From the NCBI RefSeq assembly GCF_002886185.1, contig NZ_KZ614146.1, positions 3,235,034 to 3,299,033 on the forward strand: a stretch of DNA of 64,000 bases. The letters are read 5' to 3'. Positions 1 to 8,829 of this stretch are shown here, piece by piece (position 1 is the first letter of the stretch; each line of letters begins with the position of its first letter). The notes under the pieces were generated by a model. That model did not search any database. It was not told the DNA's origin and saw only the letters and a list, made by a program, of their open reading frames with translations. A program made the position numbers and the translations under genes. The stretch comes from Salipaludibacillus neizhouensis. GTDB taxonomy: Bacteria; Bacillota; Bacilli; Bacillales; Salisediminibacteriaceae.

Positions 1-157
1 ATAAGTTGTTTACTAAGCTATTTTCCCAGTCATGGTTTCCTGATGCAATCGGTGTATTATCTTCACCAATAAGAACTGCTTTAATACGTGTTGAACCAAA
101 TTCAATACCAAGTACTGTTTTGCCACTTTGAATCGCATTTTTAACATCAAGACTCAT
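1..157 (-). CDS. FGGY-family carbohydrate kinase, N-terminus only (cut by window edge)
   Basis: Only the first 52 codons lie inside the window; the gene runs off the left end. The protein starts [10 protein letters not shown] and then shows [10 protein letters not shown], the phosphate-1 loop of the actin-like ATPase fold in FGGY sugar kinases, which phosphorylate pentoses or pentuloses in the cytosol. The ATG is preceded by GGAGG (165-169) at a 7-base gap. A strong sigma-A promoter and an AraR-type palindrome lie upstream, so an L-ribulokinase-like role in an arabinose operon is likely. The exact substrate cannot be read from this fragment. Confidence 0.75.
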   Translation of the reverse strand, partial: MSLDVKNAIQSGKTVLGIEFGSTRIKAVLIGEDNTPIASGNHDWENSLVNNL

Positions 158-189
158 ATTTTTTCCTCCAATAATTAATTAATAACTCT

Positions 190-218
190 ATTATAAGAGA
201 TATGATAGACTATTTCAA
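190..218 (-). promoter_or_regulatory. sigma-A promoter of the FGGY kinase gene
   Basis: Read on the minus strand: TTGAAA (213-218), a 17-base spacer, then TATAAT (190-195), about 33 bases before the kinase start codon. This is a near-consensus housekeeping promoter. Confidence 0.7.
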
Positions 219-223
219 TCATA

Positions 224-237
224 GATGTACGTACAAT
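224..237. promoter_or_regulatory. AraR-type operator
   Basis: The palindrome TGTACGTACA (226-235), with flanks giving ATTGTACGTACATC on the minus strand, matches the core of the Bacillus AraR operator (ATTTGTACGTACAAAT). It lies just upstream of the -35 hexamer of the FGGY kinase, so the sugar kinase is probably induced by arabinose. The site is seen; AraR binding is inferred. Confidence 0.6.
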
Positions 238-405
238 ATTATTCAGAATACGTTTTCTGTTTTGTGTCAAACGTATAAGTAATTCTTTTTGCTATTGAAA
301 GAGCAAAACAAGCTGTCCGAATGACTCAAATAATGAATAAATATTTACATTTAAAACCATAAGAAGGTTGGCTTCGTCTAAGATATAAGAAGAGGTGATA
401 CATAA

Positions 406-954
406 ATGGATGAGCTAGAGCAATTGGTGGTGACAGAAGAAAGTCGGGATGACAGAGAAGAGATCATTGCTCAATTAATGTCTGAATATAGCGATGGTAT
501 CCTGCATCTCGTATATACATATGTAAAAAACCGAGCGACTGCGGAGGATTTAACACAAGAGATATTTATAAAGAGTTATGAAAAACTAAGTCAGTTTAAC
601 CAGCAGTCCTCCATAAAAACCTGGGTATATCGAATTGCTAGTAATCATTGTAAAGACTATCTAAAAAGCTGGCACTATCGAAAAATAGTTCTTAACGAGA
701 AGTTTTTGGACTATATACCTTCCAAATCAAAACACATTGATGAAGAAATTATTGCTAAGGACGAAGAAAACTGTTTGTCCAATGCTGTCATGGCTTTACC
801 TGTAAAGTACAGAGAAGTGGTTTTTCTCCATTACTATGAAGAACTATCATTAGCAGAAATAAACAAGGTTACTACAGTTAATATAAACACACTAAAAACG
901 AGGTTAAAACGTGCAAAAGAACTATTAAAAGACAAGATGACAGAGGAGGTTTAG
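406..954 (+). CDS. ECF-type RNA polymerase sigma factor
   Basis: 182 aa, typical ECF length. Residues ~28-95 are sigma region 2, with the DLTQEIFIK-type core-binding helix and the K-T-W-V-Y-R-I-A-S-N-x-C -10 recognition segment. Residues ~125-178 are region 4 (ALPVKYREV, then a helix-turn-helix with TLKTRLKRAK). There is no region 1 or 3. The gene ends 3 bases before the PadR gene, which itself overlaps the SEDS gene, so the three form one transcription unit. No canonical anti-sigma gene follows; the PadR protein or the membrane protein may take that role (inference). The signal sensed is unknown. Confidence 0.9.
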   Translation: MDELEQLVVTEESRDDREEIIAQLMSEYSDGILHLVYTYVKNRATAEDLTQEIFIKSYEKLSQFNQQSSIKTWVYRIASNHCKDYLKSWHYRKIVLNEKFLDYIPSKSKHIDEEIIAKDEENCLSNAVMALPVKYREVVFLHYYEELSLAEINKVTTVNINTLKTRLKRAKELLKDKMTEEV

Positions 955-957
955 CCG

Positions 958-1392
958 ATGAACGATCCATTTACGAAACTAAAAAGTTCCATGAAAAATA
1001 CAATTTTTAAAGATCTCTCCTTTTCCGATGAGCAAAAAAAAGCAGTAAAACATGCAATACGAGAAGATAAACTACAACCACAGCTTCATTTTTGGAAAGA
1101 GGAAACTCTTTTAGATGTATTCGAATTTCTTCAACGGGAAGCAAATCACGGCTACGAGATATCCAACCATCTTTTTCAAAAATATGACCAAAGTTTTCAA
1201 AATAATCAAGGACAACTTTATACACTCTTACATTTACTCGAGAACAAAGAACTCCTCACTTCAAAGTGGATAGAAGAAAAAAAATACTATTCCTTAACTG
1301 CAAAAGGTAAAAAACAATTAGCTGCTTATACTCAAGGAAGTTCAAAACACGGCAGATCTTTTAAACTTTTACTAGAGGAGGCAGTTTTATGA
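958..1392 (+). CDS. PadR-type winged-helix regulator with extra N-terminal segment
   Basis: 144 aa. Residues ~50-130 look like a PadR winged helix: LLDVFEFLQREANHGYEISNHL, then LYTLLHLLENKELLTSKWIEEKKYYSLTAKGKKQL, the usual turn-and-wing pattern ending in a Y-x-L-T-x-x-G-K strand. The first ~45 residues (FTKLKSSMKNTIFKDLSFSDEQ) are extra compared with a minimal PadR and may bind the sigma factor encoded just upstream. The start is 3 bases after the sigma factor stop and the end overlaps the next gene by 4 bases (ATGA), so translation is coupled. Ligand and targets are unknown; autoregulation of this unit is the simplest guess. Confidence 0.75.
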   Translation: MNDPFTKLKSSMKNTIFKDLSFSDEQKKAVKHAIREDKLQPQLHFWKEETLLDVFEFLQREANHGYEISNHLFQKYDQSFQNNQGQLYTLLHLLENKELLTSKWIEEKKYYSLTAKGKKQLAAYTQGSSKHGRSFKLLLEEAVL

Positions 1393-2705
1393 GTTCTTCC
1401 AAGTTTGAAGAATTTTTAAATAAAGTAACCTCTAAAGTGAAATCCAAAGAAGCTCACAGCATGATCAAAAAAGAGCTCACGAATCACTTGCAAGAGCTGA
1501 GCCAATCCTTTCAAAAGAGAGAACCATCCAAAGAGGAGGCAGATGAACAGGCAATACAGGAAATGGGGAACCCCTTTACGATTGGAGAAAACTTAAATCG
1601 TCTTCATAAACCAAAAATGGATTGGGTCCTCGTCGTTTTATTTATCATCATTGCCGCTATCAGTTTTCTTCCGCTTGTTGGTGGTATTCCTGGCTTGGGC
1701 TTCTCTGGTTTTCATTTTATAGAACTACAAGCCATTTGGCTCATCCTTGCTGTTCTTGTAATCATTGGCTTTCTTTTCTTTGATTATCAAAAATTAAAGA
1801 ACTTGTGGATATATTTCTACGGAACCGGCTTGCTTCTCCTTTTATATACCTATTCATTTGGTAATATGATCAATGGGGCAACTAGGTCGATTTCTATTGG
1901 GGGATTTCCCTTTGATGTAACCATCACTCTATTTTTATTCTTCCTTGCGTGGGCTGGTATCTTTAATAAAATAAAAGAGTTTAATAGTTGGAAAAAATAT
2001 ATGTTGCTGTTTTTCCTGTTTTGGACACCAATCCTTATCTACATGATGCTTCCACACTTTTGGCTTAGTATCATTTACTTTTTATGTATCTTAACGATGT
2101 TTGCTTTTTCTCATGCGCCTAAAAAGTTAGCCATGAAATTGTTGGCAACAAATATAGCGGCTGGATTAATTATCGTTATAACTATGATCATTACATCTCG
2201 TGGTACTTTTTTCTTTACTAGACTATTAGCTTTTATAAATCCTGATACCGATCCATATGGAGATGGATATATGTATATGATGATTAGGGATCTCCTTTCA
2301 CAAGCAGGTTGGTTCGGTAAGGGACTTTACAATGATATAAATAACGAATCGCTCCCGGCAGCACATACAGATTTTGTTTTCCCTTATCTCGTCTATTCCC
2401 TTGGCTGGGCATTCGGAATTGTCCTTTGTTTAATACTGTTGTTATTTATTTCGAGAATTGCTTCCAATGCTTTCAAAACAAAAGATCAATTCGGAAGATT
2501 ACTAGTGATCGGCGGTGCTACATTATTTACCGTTCCTGCTTGCTGGAACATCTTAATGGGCTTGGGAATATTCCCGATTATTGGTGCTTCCCTGCCGTTT
2601 ATCAGTTATGGAGGAGATATATTTTACGCTGCCATTTTAGGCCTTATTCTGAACGTCTATCGAAGAAAAGATATTGTAGAGCCTACGATAGTGAAATTAG
2701 AATAA
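1389..2705 (+). CDS. HAAS-domain SEDS membrane protein (FtsW/RodA/SpoVE family)
   Basis: 438 aa. The first ~75 residues are soluble and helical (FEEFLNKVTSKVKSKEAHSMIKKEL, AIQEMGNPFTIGENLNRLH), matching the HAAS / permease-prefix domain that usually accompanies PadR regulators. From ~78 on there are about ten membrane segments, ending in the SEDS signature GIFPIIGASLPFISYGGD (compare G-x-P-L-P-F-x-S-Y-G-G of FtsW/RodA). SEDS proteins polymerise glycan strands of peptidoglycan at the membrane. The position in a sigma-PadR operon suggests an inducible cell-wall function under envelope stress (inference). The segment before the signature (GWFGKGLYND, DFVFPYLVYSLGWAFG) also fits FtsW-type loops. 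No partner class B PBP gene is next to it. Confidence 0.85.
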   Translation: MSSSKFEEFLNKVTSKVKSKEAHSMIKKELTNHLQELSQSFQKREPSKEEADEQAIQEMGNPFTIGENLNRLHKPKMDWVLVVLFIIIAAISFLPLVGGIPGLGFSGFHFIELQAIWLILAVLVIIGFLFFDYQKLKNLWIYFYGTGLLLLLYTYSFGNMINGATRSISIGGFPFDVTITLFLFFLAWAGIFNKIKEFNSWKKYMLLFFLFWTPILIYMMLPHFWLSIIYFLCILTMFAFSHAPKKLAMKLLATNIAAGLIIVITMIITSRGTFFFTRLLAFINPDTDPYGDGYMYMMIRDLLSQAGWFGKGLYNDINNESLPAAHTDFVFPYLVYSLGWAFGIVLCLILLLFISRIASNAFKTKDQFGRLLVIGGATLFTVPACWNILMGLGIFPIIGASLPFISYGGDIFYAAILGLILNVYRRKDIVEPTIVKLE

Positions 2706-2734
2706 ACCTTATGTATGTTGATTTAAAATAAAGT

Positions 2735-2807
2735 CGTACCATTTTACCCCTTTGGATGTGGTACGGTTATCGGAGGGGTGCTTTTGAACATAGAGCTGAT
2801 CCCCTCC
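2735..2807 (+). other. two hairpins after the SEDS gene, possible terminator
   Basis: CGTACCA (2735-2741) pairs with TGGTACG (2759-2765), and GGAGGGG (2772-2778) pairs with CCCCTCC (2801-2807). Neither is followed by a good T run, so termination is possible but not assured. Confidence 0.35.
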
Positions 2808-2834
2808 TCTGTTCACAGGAATTCATCAATAGCT

Positions 2835-2861
2835 AAAAAGAGCCCTTTAAAAAAAAGGCTC
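2835..2861 (-). terminator. terminator of the minus-strand rRNA methyltransferase gene
   Basis: On the minus strand GAGCC pairs with GGCTC around a T-rich loop and is followed by TTTTT, ending about 30 bases after the stop codon of the 2891-4276 gene. The stem is short. Confidence 0.5.
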
Positions 2862-2890
2862 CAAACACACTGGTATATCATTATTTAGCT

Positions 2891-4276
2891 TCACAAAGTT
2901 AATAGTGCTACACACTCCACATGAAGAGTATGCGGAAATAAATCTACTGGCTGAACAGTTTTTAAGGTATAACCAAATTGTTCGAGCTCTTTCACATCCT
3001 CAGCAAAGCTTACTGGATTACAGGAGACATACACAATACGCTCCGGTTGTGAGCGTCCGATTCTTCTCATGACTTTTCCACCCGCACCTGAACGAGGTGG
3101 ATCTAGTAAAAGTAGCTCAGGCTTACCAAAGCTCTCTATTATTTCATCAATACCATTTCTCGCATCTTTAGCTAAAAACGTTGTATTCGAAATACCATTA
3201 TCTACTGCATTACGCTTAGCTGATTCAATCGAACTTTCGACAATTTCAATGCCGGCTAGCTTTCCTACTTTGCTGGCAAACGGCAGTGAGAACGTTCCTA
3301 CTCCACAGAATAGATCAATCATCTTTTCGGTTTCTTGCGGTTTCCCTAACTCAAGAGCTAGTTCTACTAATTTTTCAGCCTGTGCTGGATTCGTTTGGAA
3401 AAATGTATCAAACCAAAGACGGAAACGGTAGCCTGCCATTTCATCGTATATGAAATCACGACCTGCTAATTGATGAATTTTTTCTGCCTGTGTCCGATCA
3501 GCCCAATCGGTATTTTTAATCCATAAAAAACTTTTTACTTGAGGGAACTTCTCACCGATCCGTGCAACTAAATCATCCACTGCTTTTTGCAGTTCTCCTT
3601 CAGGTCCTTCCGTAGCAAAAAGAGCGAGCATCATTTCCCCTGTTGCAAACGACTGTCTAACCATCAAGTGTCTAAGTAAGCCTTCATGTAATTCTTTGTG
3701 ATAGCCTGCTAGTTGATGATCTTTCACCCACTCGGCTACAGCTATTGCCGCTTCCACCATTTCTTCCCCTGCAATTAAGCACGTATCTAAAGAAATAACT
3801 TTTCGGAAATTGCCTTGTTCATGCAAGCCAAGCGCCCCATCTGGAGCAAACGTAAATTCCATCTTGTTTCGATAACGCCATGGCTCGTCCATCCCAATTG
3901 TATCAAGCACAAGATTTGGATCGAATCCTTGATCTTCCAACGCCTGTTTAACAAGAAATGTCTTGTGACCTAACTGACCGGTATCATAATTCCAATGCTG
4001 CATGACACAGCCTCCACATTTATCAAAATGAGGACACGGAACTTCTACTCTATCTGGACTGACTTCCAAAATCTCATCAAGTATTGCTCTTCTATTTTTA
4101 CGCTCAGGACGATCCACAGTTACTTTCACCGTTTCACCAGGAAGCGTTTTTGGAACAGTCAGTTTTAGCTTTTTCTTATTTCCAAGTTCATTCTCCCGCC
4201 AAGTAACTGCTCGCCCTGCACCTCTTCTATCTATATTGTCTACCTCAACCACCATGGTTTCTCCATTAACAGTCAA
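2891..4276 (-). CDS. 23S rRNA (uracil-C5)-methyltransferase, RlmD/RlmCD family (YfjO-like paralogue)
   Basis: 461 aa, full family length. An N-terminal TRAM-like RNA-binding region (residues 1-70) is followed by the iron-sulfur cysteines C81, C87 and C90 in CPHFDKCGGC. The Rossmann methyltransferase domain has DLFCGVGTFSLP (SAM loop), LLLDPPRSGAGG and the catalytic cysteine in VYVSCNPVSF. It transfers a methyl group from SAM to C5 of a uridine in 23S rRNA. A second member lies at 29832-31208; that copy sits in the conserved dgkB/gat neighbourhood and is the better RlmCD orthologue, so this one most resembles the second Bacillus copy (YfjO). Which uridine it modifies cannot be told from sequence. 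Monocistronic, divergent from katA. Confidence 0.85.
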   Translation of the reverse strand: MTVNGETMVVEVDNIDRRGAGRAVTWRENELGNKKKLKLTVPKTLPGETVKVTVDRPERKNRRAILDEILEVSPDRVEVPCPHFDKCGGCVMQHWNYDTGQLGHKTFLVKQALEDQGFDPNLVLDTIGMDEPWRYRNKMEFTFAPDGALGLHEQGNFRKVISLDTCLIAGEEMVEAAIAVAEWVKDHQLAGYHKELHEGLLRHLMVRQSFATGEMMLALFATEGPEGELQKAVDDLVARIGEKFPQVKSFLWIKNTDWADRTQAEKIHQLAGRDFIYDEMAGYRFRLWFDTFFQTNPAQAEKLVELALELGKPQETEKMIDLFCGVGTFSLPFASKVGKLAGIEIVESSIESAKRNAVDNGISNTTFLAKDARNGIDEIIESFGKPELLLLDPPRSGAGGKVMRRIGRSQPERIVYVSCNPVSFAEDVKELEQFGYTLKTVQPVDLFPHTLHVECVALLTL

Positions 4277-4384
4277 TGAATCTTCCTCCTTCTATACATA
4301 TAACTCAAATAATATGATATAAAATAATTTCCTTCTAAAAAAGTTTGTTCAAAAAGGTATTTGCAATGGCTACACACGCTGCTC

Positions 4385-4495
4385 GCCTGGTCTGAGAAAA
4401 CCACTCAGACCAGGCTTAAGACATTGCAGCGGCTTCGCTCATCGCTTAGAAGATGTTCCAAAAGGTTTAAACACTGACCTTTTGGAACATCTTCT
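4385..4495. repeat. two perfect hairpins in the rlmD-katA gap
   Basis: GCCTGGTCTGAG (4385-4396) pairs perfectly with 4404-4415 (12 bp, 7-base loop). The 19-base arm AGAAGATGTTCCAAAAGGT (4448-4466) pairs perfectly with 4477-4495 (10-base loop). Flanking TGCAATG and CATTGCA further enclose the first hairpin. No gene on either strand ends here (rlmD and katA diverge), so these are not ordinary terminators. They may be a small mobile or repeat element, or a structured transcript. The second hairpin resembles the terminator at 60316-60359. Confidence 0.55.
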
Positions 4496-4861
4496 ATAAA
4501 ACTATGATATCCTCCCCCTATTATAAAGGACAAATAACATTTGCGAAATCTCTTCTTCCATAGTAGATATTAGCAACCATAGAATTTTGTCCCTCAGTTT
4601 AATAATTATTAGACACTAGTCCCTATCCAAAACGAAAAAGTACAAAAACAGTATTAAACATCATTATCAAACACTAATGATTGTCGATTAATCTCATATA
4701 ATGAGAATTATAACCAAGTATTTCATTATTTTATCTAAACTTATTCTCATTAAAATTTTAATTTTCATTGAGCATTTTTTTTATATTAGAGTATAAATTT
4801 GCTATAATGCACTTATTACAGTAATTCACAAATATTTCTATAGACTTGTTCAACCCCTTAA

Positions 4862-4876
4862 TTATAATTATTATAA
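4862..4876. promoter_or_regulatory. PerR operator of katA
   Basis: TTATAATTATTATAA is an exact match to the Bacillus PerR box TTATAATNATTATAA, 81 bases before the katA start codon. A degenerate second copy (TTATAATAAGTATTA) follows near 4905. PerR is the peroxide-sensing metalloregulator that represses catalase until H2O2 oxidises it. The AT-rich surroundings also hold likely -10 hexamers. Confidence 0.8.
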
Positions 4877-4957
4877 TTTAATATTGATTTTTACAAAGTT
4901 TATATTATAATAAGTATTATATTAAATTTAATGTTACTAAAGGAGATGTTTTTCATA

Positions 4958-6418
4958 ATGAGTAATAATAATAACTACTTAACTACTGCGTCTGGTACTC
5001 CTGTTGGAGATAATCAAAATTCAATTACAGCAGGTCACCGCGGACCCACACTAATTCAGGATGTAAATTTATTAGAAAAGCTTGCCCATTTCAATCGTGA
5101 AAGAATTCCGGAGCGTGTTGTTCATGCTAAAGGTGCTGGTGCACACGGACACTTTGAAGTAACAAACGACTTATCCAAGTATACAAAAGCTGCTTTTTTA
5201 TCTGAAGTTGGAAAAAGTACACCAATGTTTATTCGTATGTCTACTGTTGCAGGAGAGCTAGGTTCTGCAGATACAGTACGTGATCCACGCGGATTTGCGG
5301 TTAAATTCTACACAGAAGAAGGTAACTATGATCTAGTTGGAAACAATACGCCGGTCTTCTTTATTCGTGATGCGATTAAGTTCCCTGATTTTATTCACAC
5401 ACAAAAACGTCATCCGCAAACACATCGAAAAGATGTTAATGCTGTTTGGGATTTCTGGTCTTTATCACCAGAATCATTACACCAAATTACGATCTTACAC
5501 TCTGACCGTGGAATTCCGGCAACATTGCGCCATATGCATGGTTATGGCAGCCACACATACAAGTGGACGAATGCTCAAGGGGAGTCCGTTTTCGTTAAAT
5601 ACCACTTTAGAACAGAACAAGGAGTCAAAAATCTTGATGTAGATCTAGCTGCAAAACTAGCTGGGGAAAACACTGATTATCACTTAGAAGATCTATTTAA
5701 CGCCATTGAAGATGGTAACTTCCCAGCATGGACACTAAAAGTTCAGATCATGCCGGAAGAAGATGTGAATACCTATCGTTTTGACACATTTGACGTAACA
5801 AAGGTTTGGTCTCAAAAAGACTATCCTTTAATTGAAGTTGGCCGTATGGTGCTTGATCGTAACCCAGAGAACTATTTTGCTGAAGTAGAGCAAGCTGCGT
5901 TTACTCCAGGAAACTTTGTACCTGGTATTGAAGCTTCTCCTGATAAGATGCTTCAAGGTCGTCTTTTTGCTTATGCTGATGCACACCGTTACCGTGTTGG
6001 TACGAATCATCAAGAACTACCAATCAATCGTTCAAAAGCAGAGGTTCATAACTACCAACGAGACGGACAAATGCGTTTTGATGGTAATGGCGGTAAATCA
6101 GTAAACTATGAGCCTAATAGTTTTGACGGACCAAGAGAAACACCTGAAAATAAAATGAATCCGTTTGAAGTAAAAGGCTTCGCTGATAGTGTTGCTTATG
6201 ATAGTGAAGATCACTTTACACAACCCGGAGACCTATTCCGTTTAATGGACGAAGGAGAACGCGCTCGTTTAATTCAAAACTTCGCTGATCACATGCGTGA
6301 TGTCGAAAGAGATGAAATTAAACTTCGTCAAATTGCTCTTTTCTATAAAGTCGACCCAGAACTAGGATCTGGCGTTGCAGCAAATCTTGGACTGGCAGTA
6401 CCTGAGTCTGCTAAATAA
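4958..6418 (+). CDS. katA: monofunctional haem catalase
   Basis: 486 aa, small-subunit clade-3 length. It converts H2O2 to water and oxygen in the cytosol. Visible marks: [16 protein letters not shown] with the distal catalytic His near residue 55, the [16 protein letters not shown] segment holding the catalytic Asn, and [14 protein letters not shown], where the Tyr is the proximal haem ligand. An ATG 27 bases upstream is in frame, but the AAGGAG at 4940-4945 lies inside that longer version and at ideal distance from 4958, so the later start is chosen. The perfect PerR box upstream indicates peroxide induction. Monocistronic, with a terminator at 6441-6490. Confidence 0.95.
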   Translation: MSNNNNYLTTASGTPVGDNQNSITAGHRGPTLIQDVNLLEKLAHFNRERIPERVVHAKGAGAHGHFEVTNDLSKYTKAAFLSEVGKSTPMFIRMSTVAGELGSADTVRDPRGFAVKFYTEEGNYDLVGNNTPVFFIRDAIKFPDFIHTQKRHPQTHRKDVNAVWDFWSLSPESLHQITILHSDRGIPATLRHMHGYGSHTYKWTNAQGESVFVKYHFRTEQGVKNLDVDLAAKLAGENTDYHLEDLFNAIEDGNFPAWTLKVQIMPEEDVNTYRFDTFDVTKVWSQKDYPLIEVGRMVLDRNPENYFAEVEQAAFTPGNFVPGIEASPDKMLQGRLFAYADAHRYRVGTNHQELPINRSKAEVHNYQRDGQMRFDGNGGKSVNYEPNSFDGPRETPENKMNPFEVKGFADSVAYDSEDHFTQPGDLFRLMDEGERARLIQNFADHMRDVERDEIKLRQIALFYKVDPELGSGVAANLGLAVPESAK

Positions 6419-6440
6419 ATAAAGTATAGATTCATAAAAT

Positions 6441-6490
6441 AAAAAAGTGCTTGCCTTTTCGCTTCGTTGCGAGGGGTGAGCACTTTTTTT
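6441..6490 (+). terminator. katA terminator
   Basis: AAAAAAGTGCT (6441-6451) pairs with AGCACTTTTTT (6479-6489), giving a stem with a T run; it lies 23 bases after the katA stop. Confidence 0.8.
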
Positions 6491-6499
6491 AGTATCTTA

Positions 6500-6554
6500 G
6501 TAAGCGTCAAATATCCTCATCTTCCGTGGAAGGTGGGGATTATTTGACGCTTAC
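6500..6554. repeat. long imperfect palindrome after katA
   Basis: GTAAGCGTCAAAT (6500-6512) pairs perfectly with ATTTGACGCTTAC (6542-6554). The interior (6514-6525 with 6529-6540) also pairs through G-T wobbles, so the whole 55 bases fold into one hairpin, followed by TTTTATT. It could be a second terminator or a small dispersed palindromic element. Confidence 0.5.
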
Positions 6555-7190
6555 TTTTATTCTACGGATTTCTAGACGATAATGTTTTTTCTTAAATTTA
6601 TTTATGAGTAAGACATTCATTCTTTAGGTTCCTATGCTTCAAGAAAATTATCTTTTAAGTCTCTATTCTCGAAATATCAGGAAGTATTGTAGTCTCATGA
6701 TTTGGAATTCTTGTCAAATGTTTTACTACATGGCACCAATAAGGCCTGTATAATACAAGTATCTAAGGCTAATTGAATATAAGGTATAAAGTTTTTTCGC
6801 TACTCTGCATGAATTTGTTGCTAGTTTCGTATATATATCTTCAAAATCTTTTTCTAGATAATCGTAAACTGTAGTTCTTGATAGATTGCGTTGTCATGCA
6901 ATTAATCTAATTTCTATAATTGATGAAATTCTACAATCATTTCTAATTTCAACACCTTCTTGTCCCCTACATATTTAGTTTGCACTAAACAGTTTAATAG
7001 ATATTGAGTTTATTAGGCTTTATGGATGTGATGTGAAATTTTTTTATAAAATGCATTAGATATGTATTAACAGTAGGTGAACTGCTGTTATTTAACTTAC
7101 ATCTTTTTTTAAGGCTCTTTTCGCAAAGGTTGTTGCTGTTGACAGAAATAAGGAATTTAGAAAGTAAGAAAATAGCCTTTCATGACCCCT
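6555..7190. other. gene-free stretch with a possible decayed HTH gene
   Basis: No intact gene is visible. On the minus strand around 6725-6900, one frame reads LSRTTVYDYLEKDFEDIYTK between stops, which looks like the helix-turn-helix of a transposase or regulator. Stops and missing ends mark it as a relic. The rest is AT-rich and unrecognised. Confidence 0.3.
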
Positions 7191-7556
7191 TCACTTTCCA
7201 TATGAATCCAAATCTGAATAACTTCTATTCGAATAATACTTTCTCCTTAGATAAACAACGAAACCCCATCTAAATGGTAACATTAAGTAAATAATCACAA
7301 TAAGAATCACAATCCACCACAAATCTATGAATTCTCGCTCTGCTAACAGTTCAAAAAAAATAATAATTGGAGAGTGAAGAGTAAGAAAAATCATTGACAT
7401 ATTTAGACCAGTTACTATATGTGAGCCAGAAAAATGTATTTCGTTCTTTACAATCCATTTCATCATAAAATAATAGATGGTTAACAAAATTATAATTATA
7501 GGTGAGAAGAAAAATAGTACGAACCAATTAAACCCTTCTTTTAAAACGTCTACCAA
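7191..7556 (-). CDS. small hypothetical membrane protein
   Basis: 121 aa from a TTG start, with three hydrophobic segments (about residues 10-35, 45-72 and 76-100) and a basic tail containing VYLRRKYY. No family is recognised with confidence. No ribosome binding site precedes the TTG and the frame stays open upstream for about 40 codons without an ATG, so the 5' end may be lost. It sits at the edge of a decayed effector island, so a broken gene is possible. Confidence 0.4.
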   Translation of the reverse strand: MVDVLKEGFNWFVLFFFSPIIIILLTIYYFMMKWIVKNEIHFSGSHIVTGLNMSMIFLTLHSPIIIFFELLAEREFIDLWWIVILIVIIYLMLPFRWGFVVYLRRKYYSNRSYSDLDSYGK

Positions 7557-7869
7557 ATAAAAGAATAGAAAAAAGAGATAAATATTAAAAATTAAAAATT
7601 AAAAACAGTATCGGATATTGAATGAACCTAAGTAAAATGATTTTGTTCAAAAAAAAATCTCTCCTCCTTTCAATTTCCACATGTTTCTAATAAATTTTGT
7701 GTTGTGAACAAAACCATTGTCCAATAGATGAGATATTTTGTCCCCTCACGGTAATAAGTAAGCTGCGATATAATATCCTCAAATCTGTACATTAGCTCGG
7801 TCTCTATGAACACTAAGCTATTATAAAAATTACGAGTTTTCTACTTCAATTTTGGGTATTTGACATTCT

Positions 7870-8130
7870 TTATTTTTTCTTCAAACTACTCCTGGAATAA
7901 CTCTTCTTGTTCATCTATATACCCTTCAAAATAGATTTCCTCAATATTTTCATGATACTTGATCCTCCACTTTTCCAGCAGGGTAGAAACAAGCTGAATA
8001 ATCAAAGTAACCTATTTCACCATTTTGGTTATACAGTGATTACAGCCAACGAAATGTGCCGCCTTTGACATAGTTCTTACCACAGTATGACAGGCTGTTT
8101 ACCAGTTTGTCTTCTTTGATAATTAGTAAA
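7870..8130 (-). pseudogene. DUF4176 gene relic
   Basis: On the minus strand, pieces in different frames read GEIGYFDYSACFYPAGKVEDQ-like and then YHENIEEIYFEGYIDEQEE, with stops between. These match the DUF4176 pattern FDYxxCxYP...NHENIDEVVFEGY seen better preserved at 9502-9805. DUF4176 genes accompany LXG / type VII effector loci. Several frameshifts and stops show it is dead. Boundaries are approximate. Confidence 0.5.
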
Positions 8131-8200
8131 TGGAATTAAATAATGTATCTTTAGCAGTTTAAGACTATAAATCGTATATAATTAGTATCGAATATTGAAA

Positions 8201-8221
8201 GAATCCTTCTACAAAGGATTC
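8201..8221. repeat. short perfect hairpin
   Basis: GAATCCTT (8201-8208) pairs with AAGGATTC (8214-8221). There is no clear T run on either side and no assigned gene ends nearby on the plus strand; its function is unknown. Confidence 0.35.
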
Positions 8222-8314
8222 CGTTCTTCTTATTGAACGTGCACACCTTAATGGAAGAAGAATGATGAAAAAACAACTCACTCATATGGTGGATTTGACC
8301 GAAACTGTACATTG

Positions 8315-8336
8315 AAAAAAACCCCAATAACATTGG
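8315..8336 (-). terminator. weak terminator of the cupin gene
   Basis: On the minus strand CCAAT pairs with ATTGG, followed by GG and seven T. It begins within 4 bases of the cupin stop codon. The stem is only 5 bp. Confidence 0.4.
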
Positions 8337-8339
8337 TAC

Positions 8340-8672
8340 TCAAGAAGATCCATTTATATCGTTGTCTTTTTTCTCAAAACAGAGGTTTACAGTTCTACCA
8401 TTAGATCGTGTTCTATGTTGCATATGTGCTGGAACATTGAAAACTTCACCAGGTAGTAATGTAATTGTTTTATCATTTCCTAAGTCAATTAAGAGCTCTC
8501 CTTCGAGTACCATAAATAATTCGTCTGTGTCATGTGCATGCCAATGAAAGTCTCCATCAATCACAGCAATTCTTAAAACATGATCGTTAATTTCAGACAC
8601 GGCAAAATTATTATATTCAGTTATATCAGACACTAAATCTAATAAATTAATTTTTTGCAATAAACTTTCCAA
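8340..8672 (-). CDS. small single-domain cupin protein
   Basis: 110 aa. Cupin motif 1 is visible as GDFHWHAHDTDELFMVLEG (metal-binding His-x-His and Glu) and motif 2 as LPGEVFNVPAHMQHR. Such stand-alone cupins bind a metal and act as small dioxygenases, isomerases or sensors; the substrate cannot be told. The start is TTG at 8672, with AAGGAG 8 bases upstream. It stands alone between relics of the effector island and shows no link to them. Confidence 0.8.
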   Translation of the reverse strand: MESLLQKINLLDLVSDITEYNNFAVSEINDHVLRIAVIDGDFHWHAHDTDELFMVLEGELLIDLGNDKTITLLPGEVFNVPAHMQHRTRSNGRTVNLCFEKKDNDINGSS

Positions 8673-8829
8673 GTATATATCTCCTTTTCTGAAACAATAA
8701 TAATTGATCTATGTAAATTGTATCATTTATAGACTAGAAATAGACAAAAATTACCTTAGTGAATAGTTCGAGAAAAATGAAGGCGTTTGTTGAACGAGTA
8801 GCGCTAGTTCAATTATCTTGTACTTCATT

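Noticed and set aside
4660..4765. Fur boxes upstream of katA (TGAGAAT on both strands)
   Set aside because: Only isolated half-sites, not a proper inverted pair, whereas the PerR box is exact.
8151..8333. 60-codon minus-strand frame
   Set aside because: No ribosome binding site, no motif, and it overlaps the cupin terminator and a hairpin.
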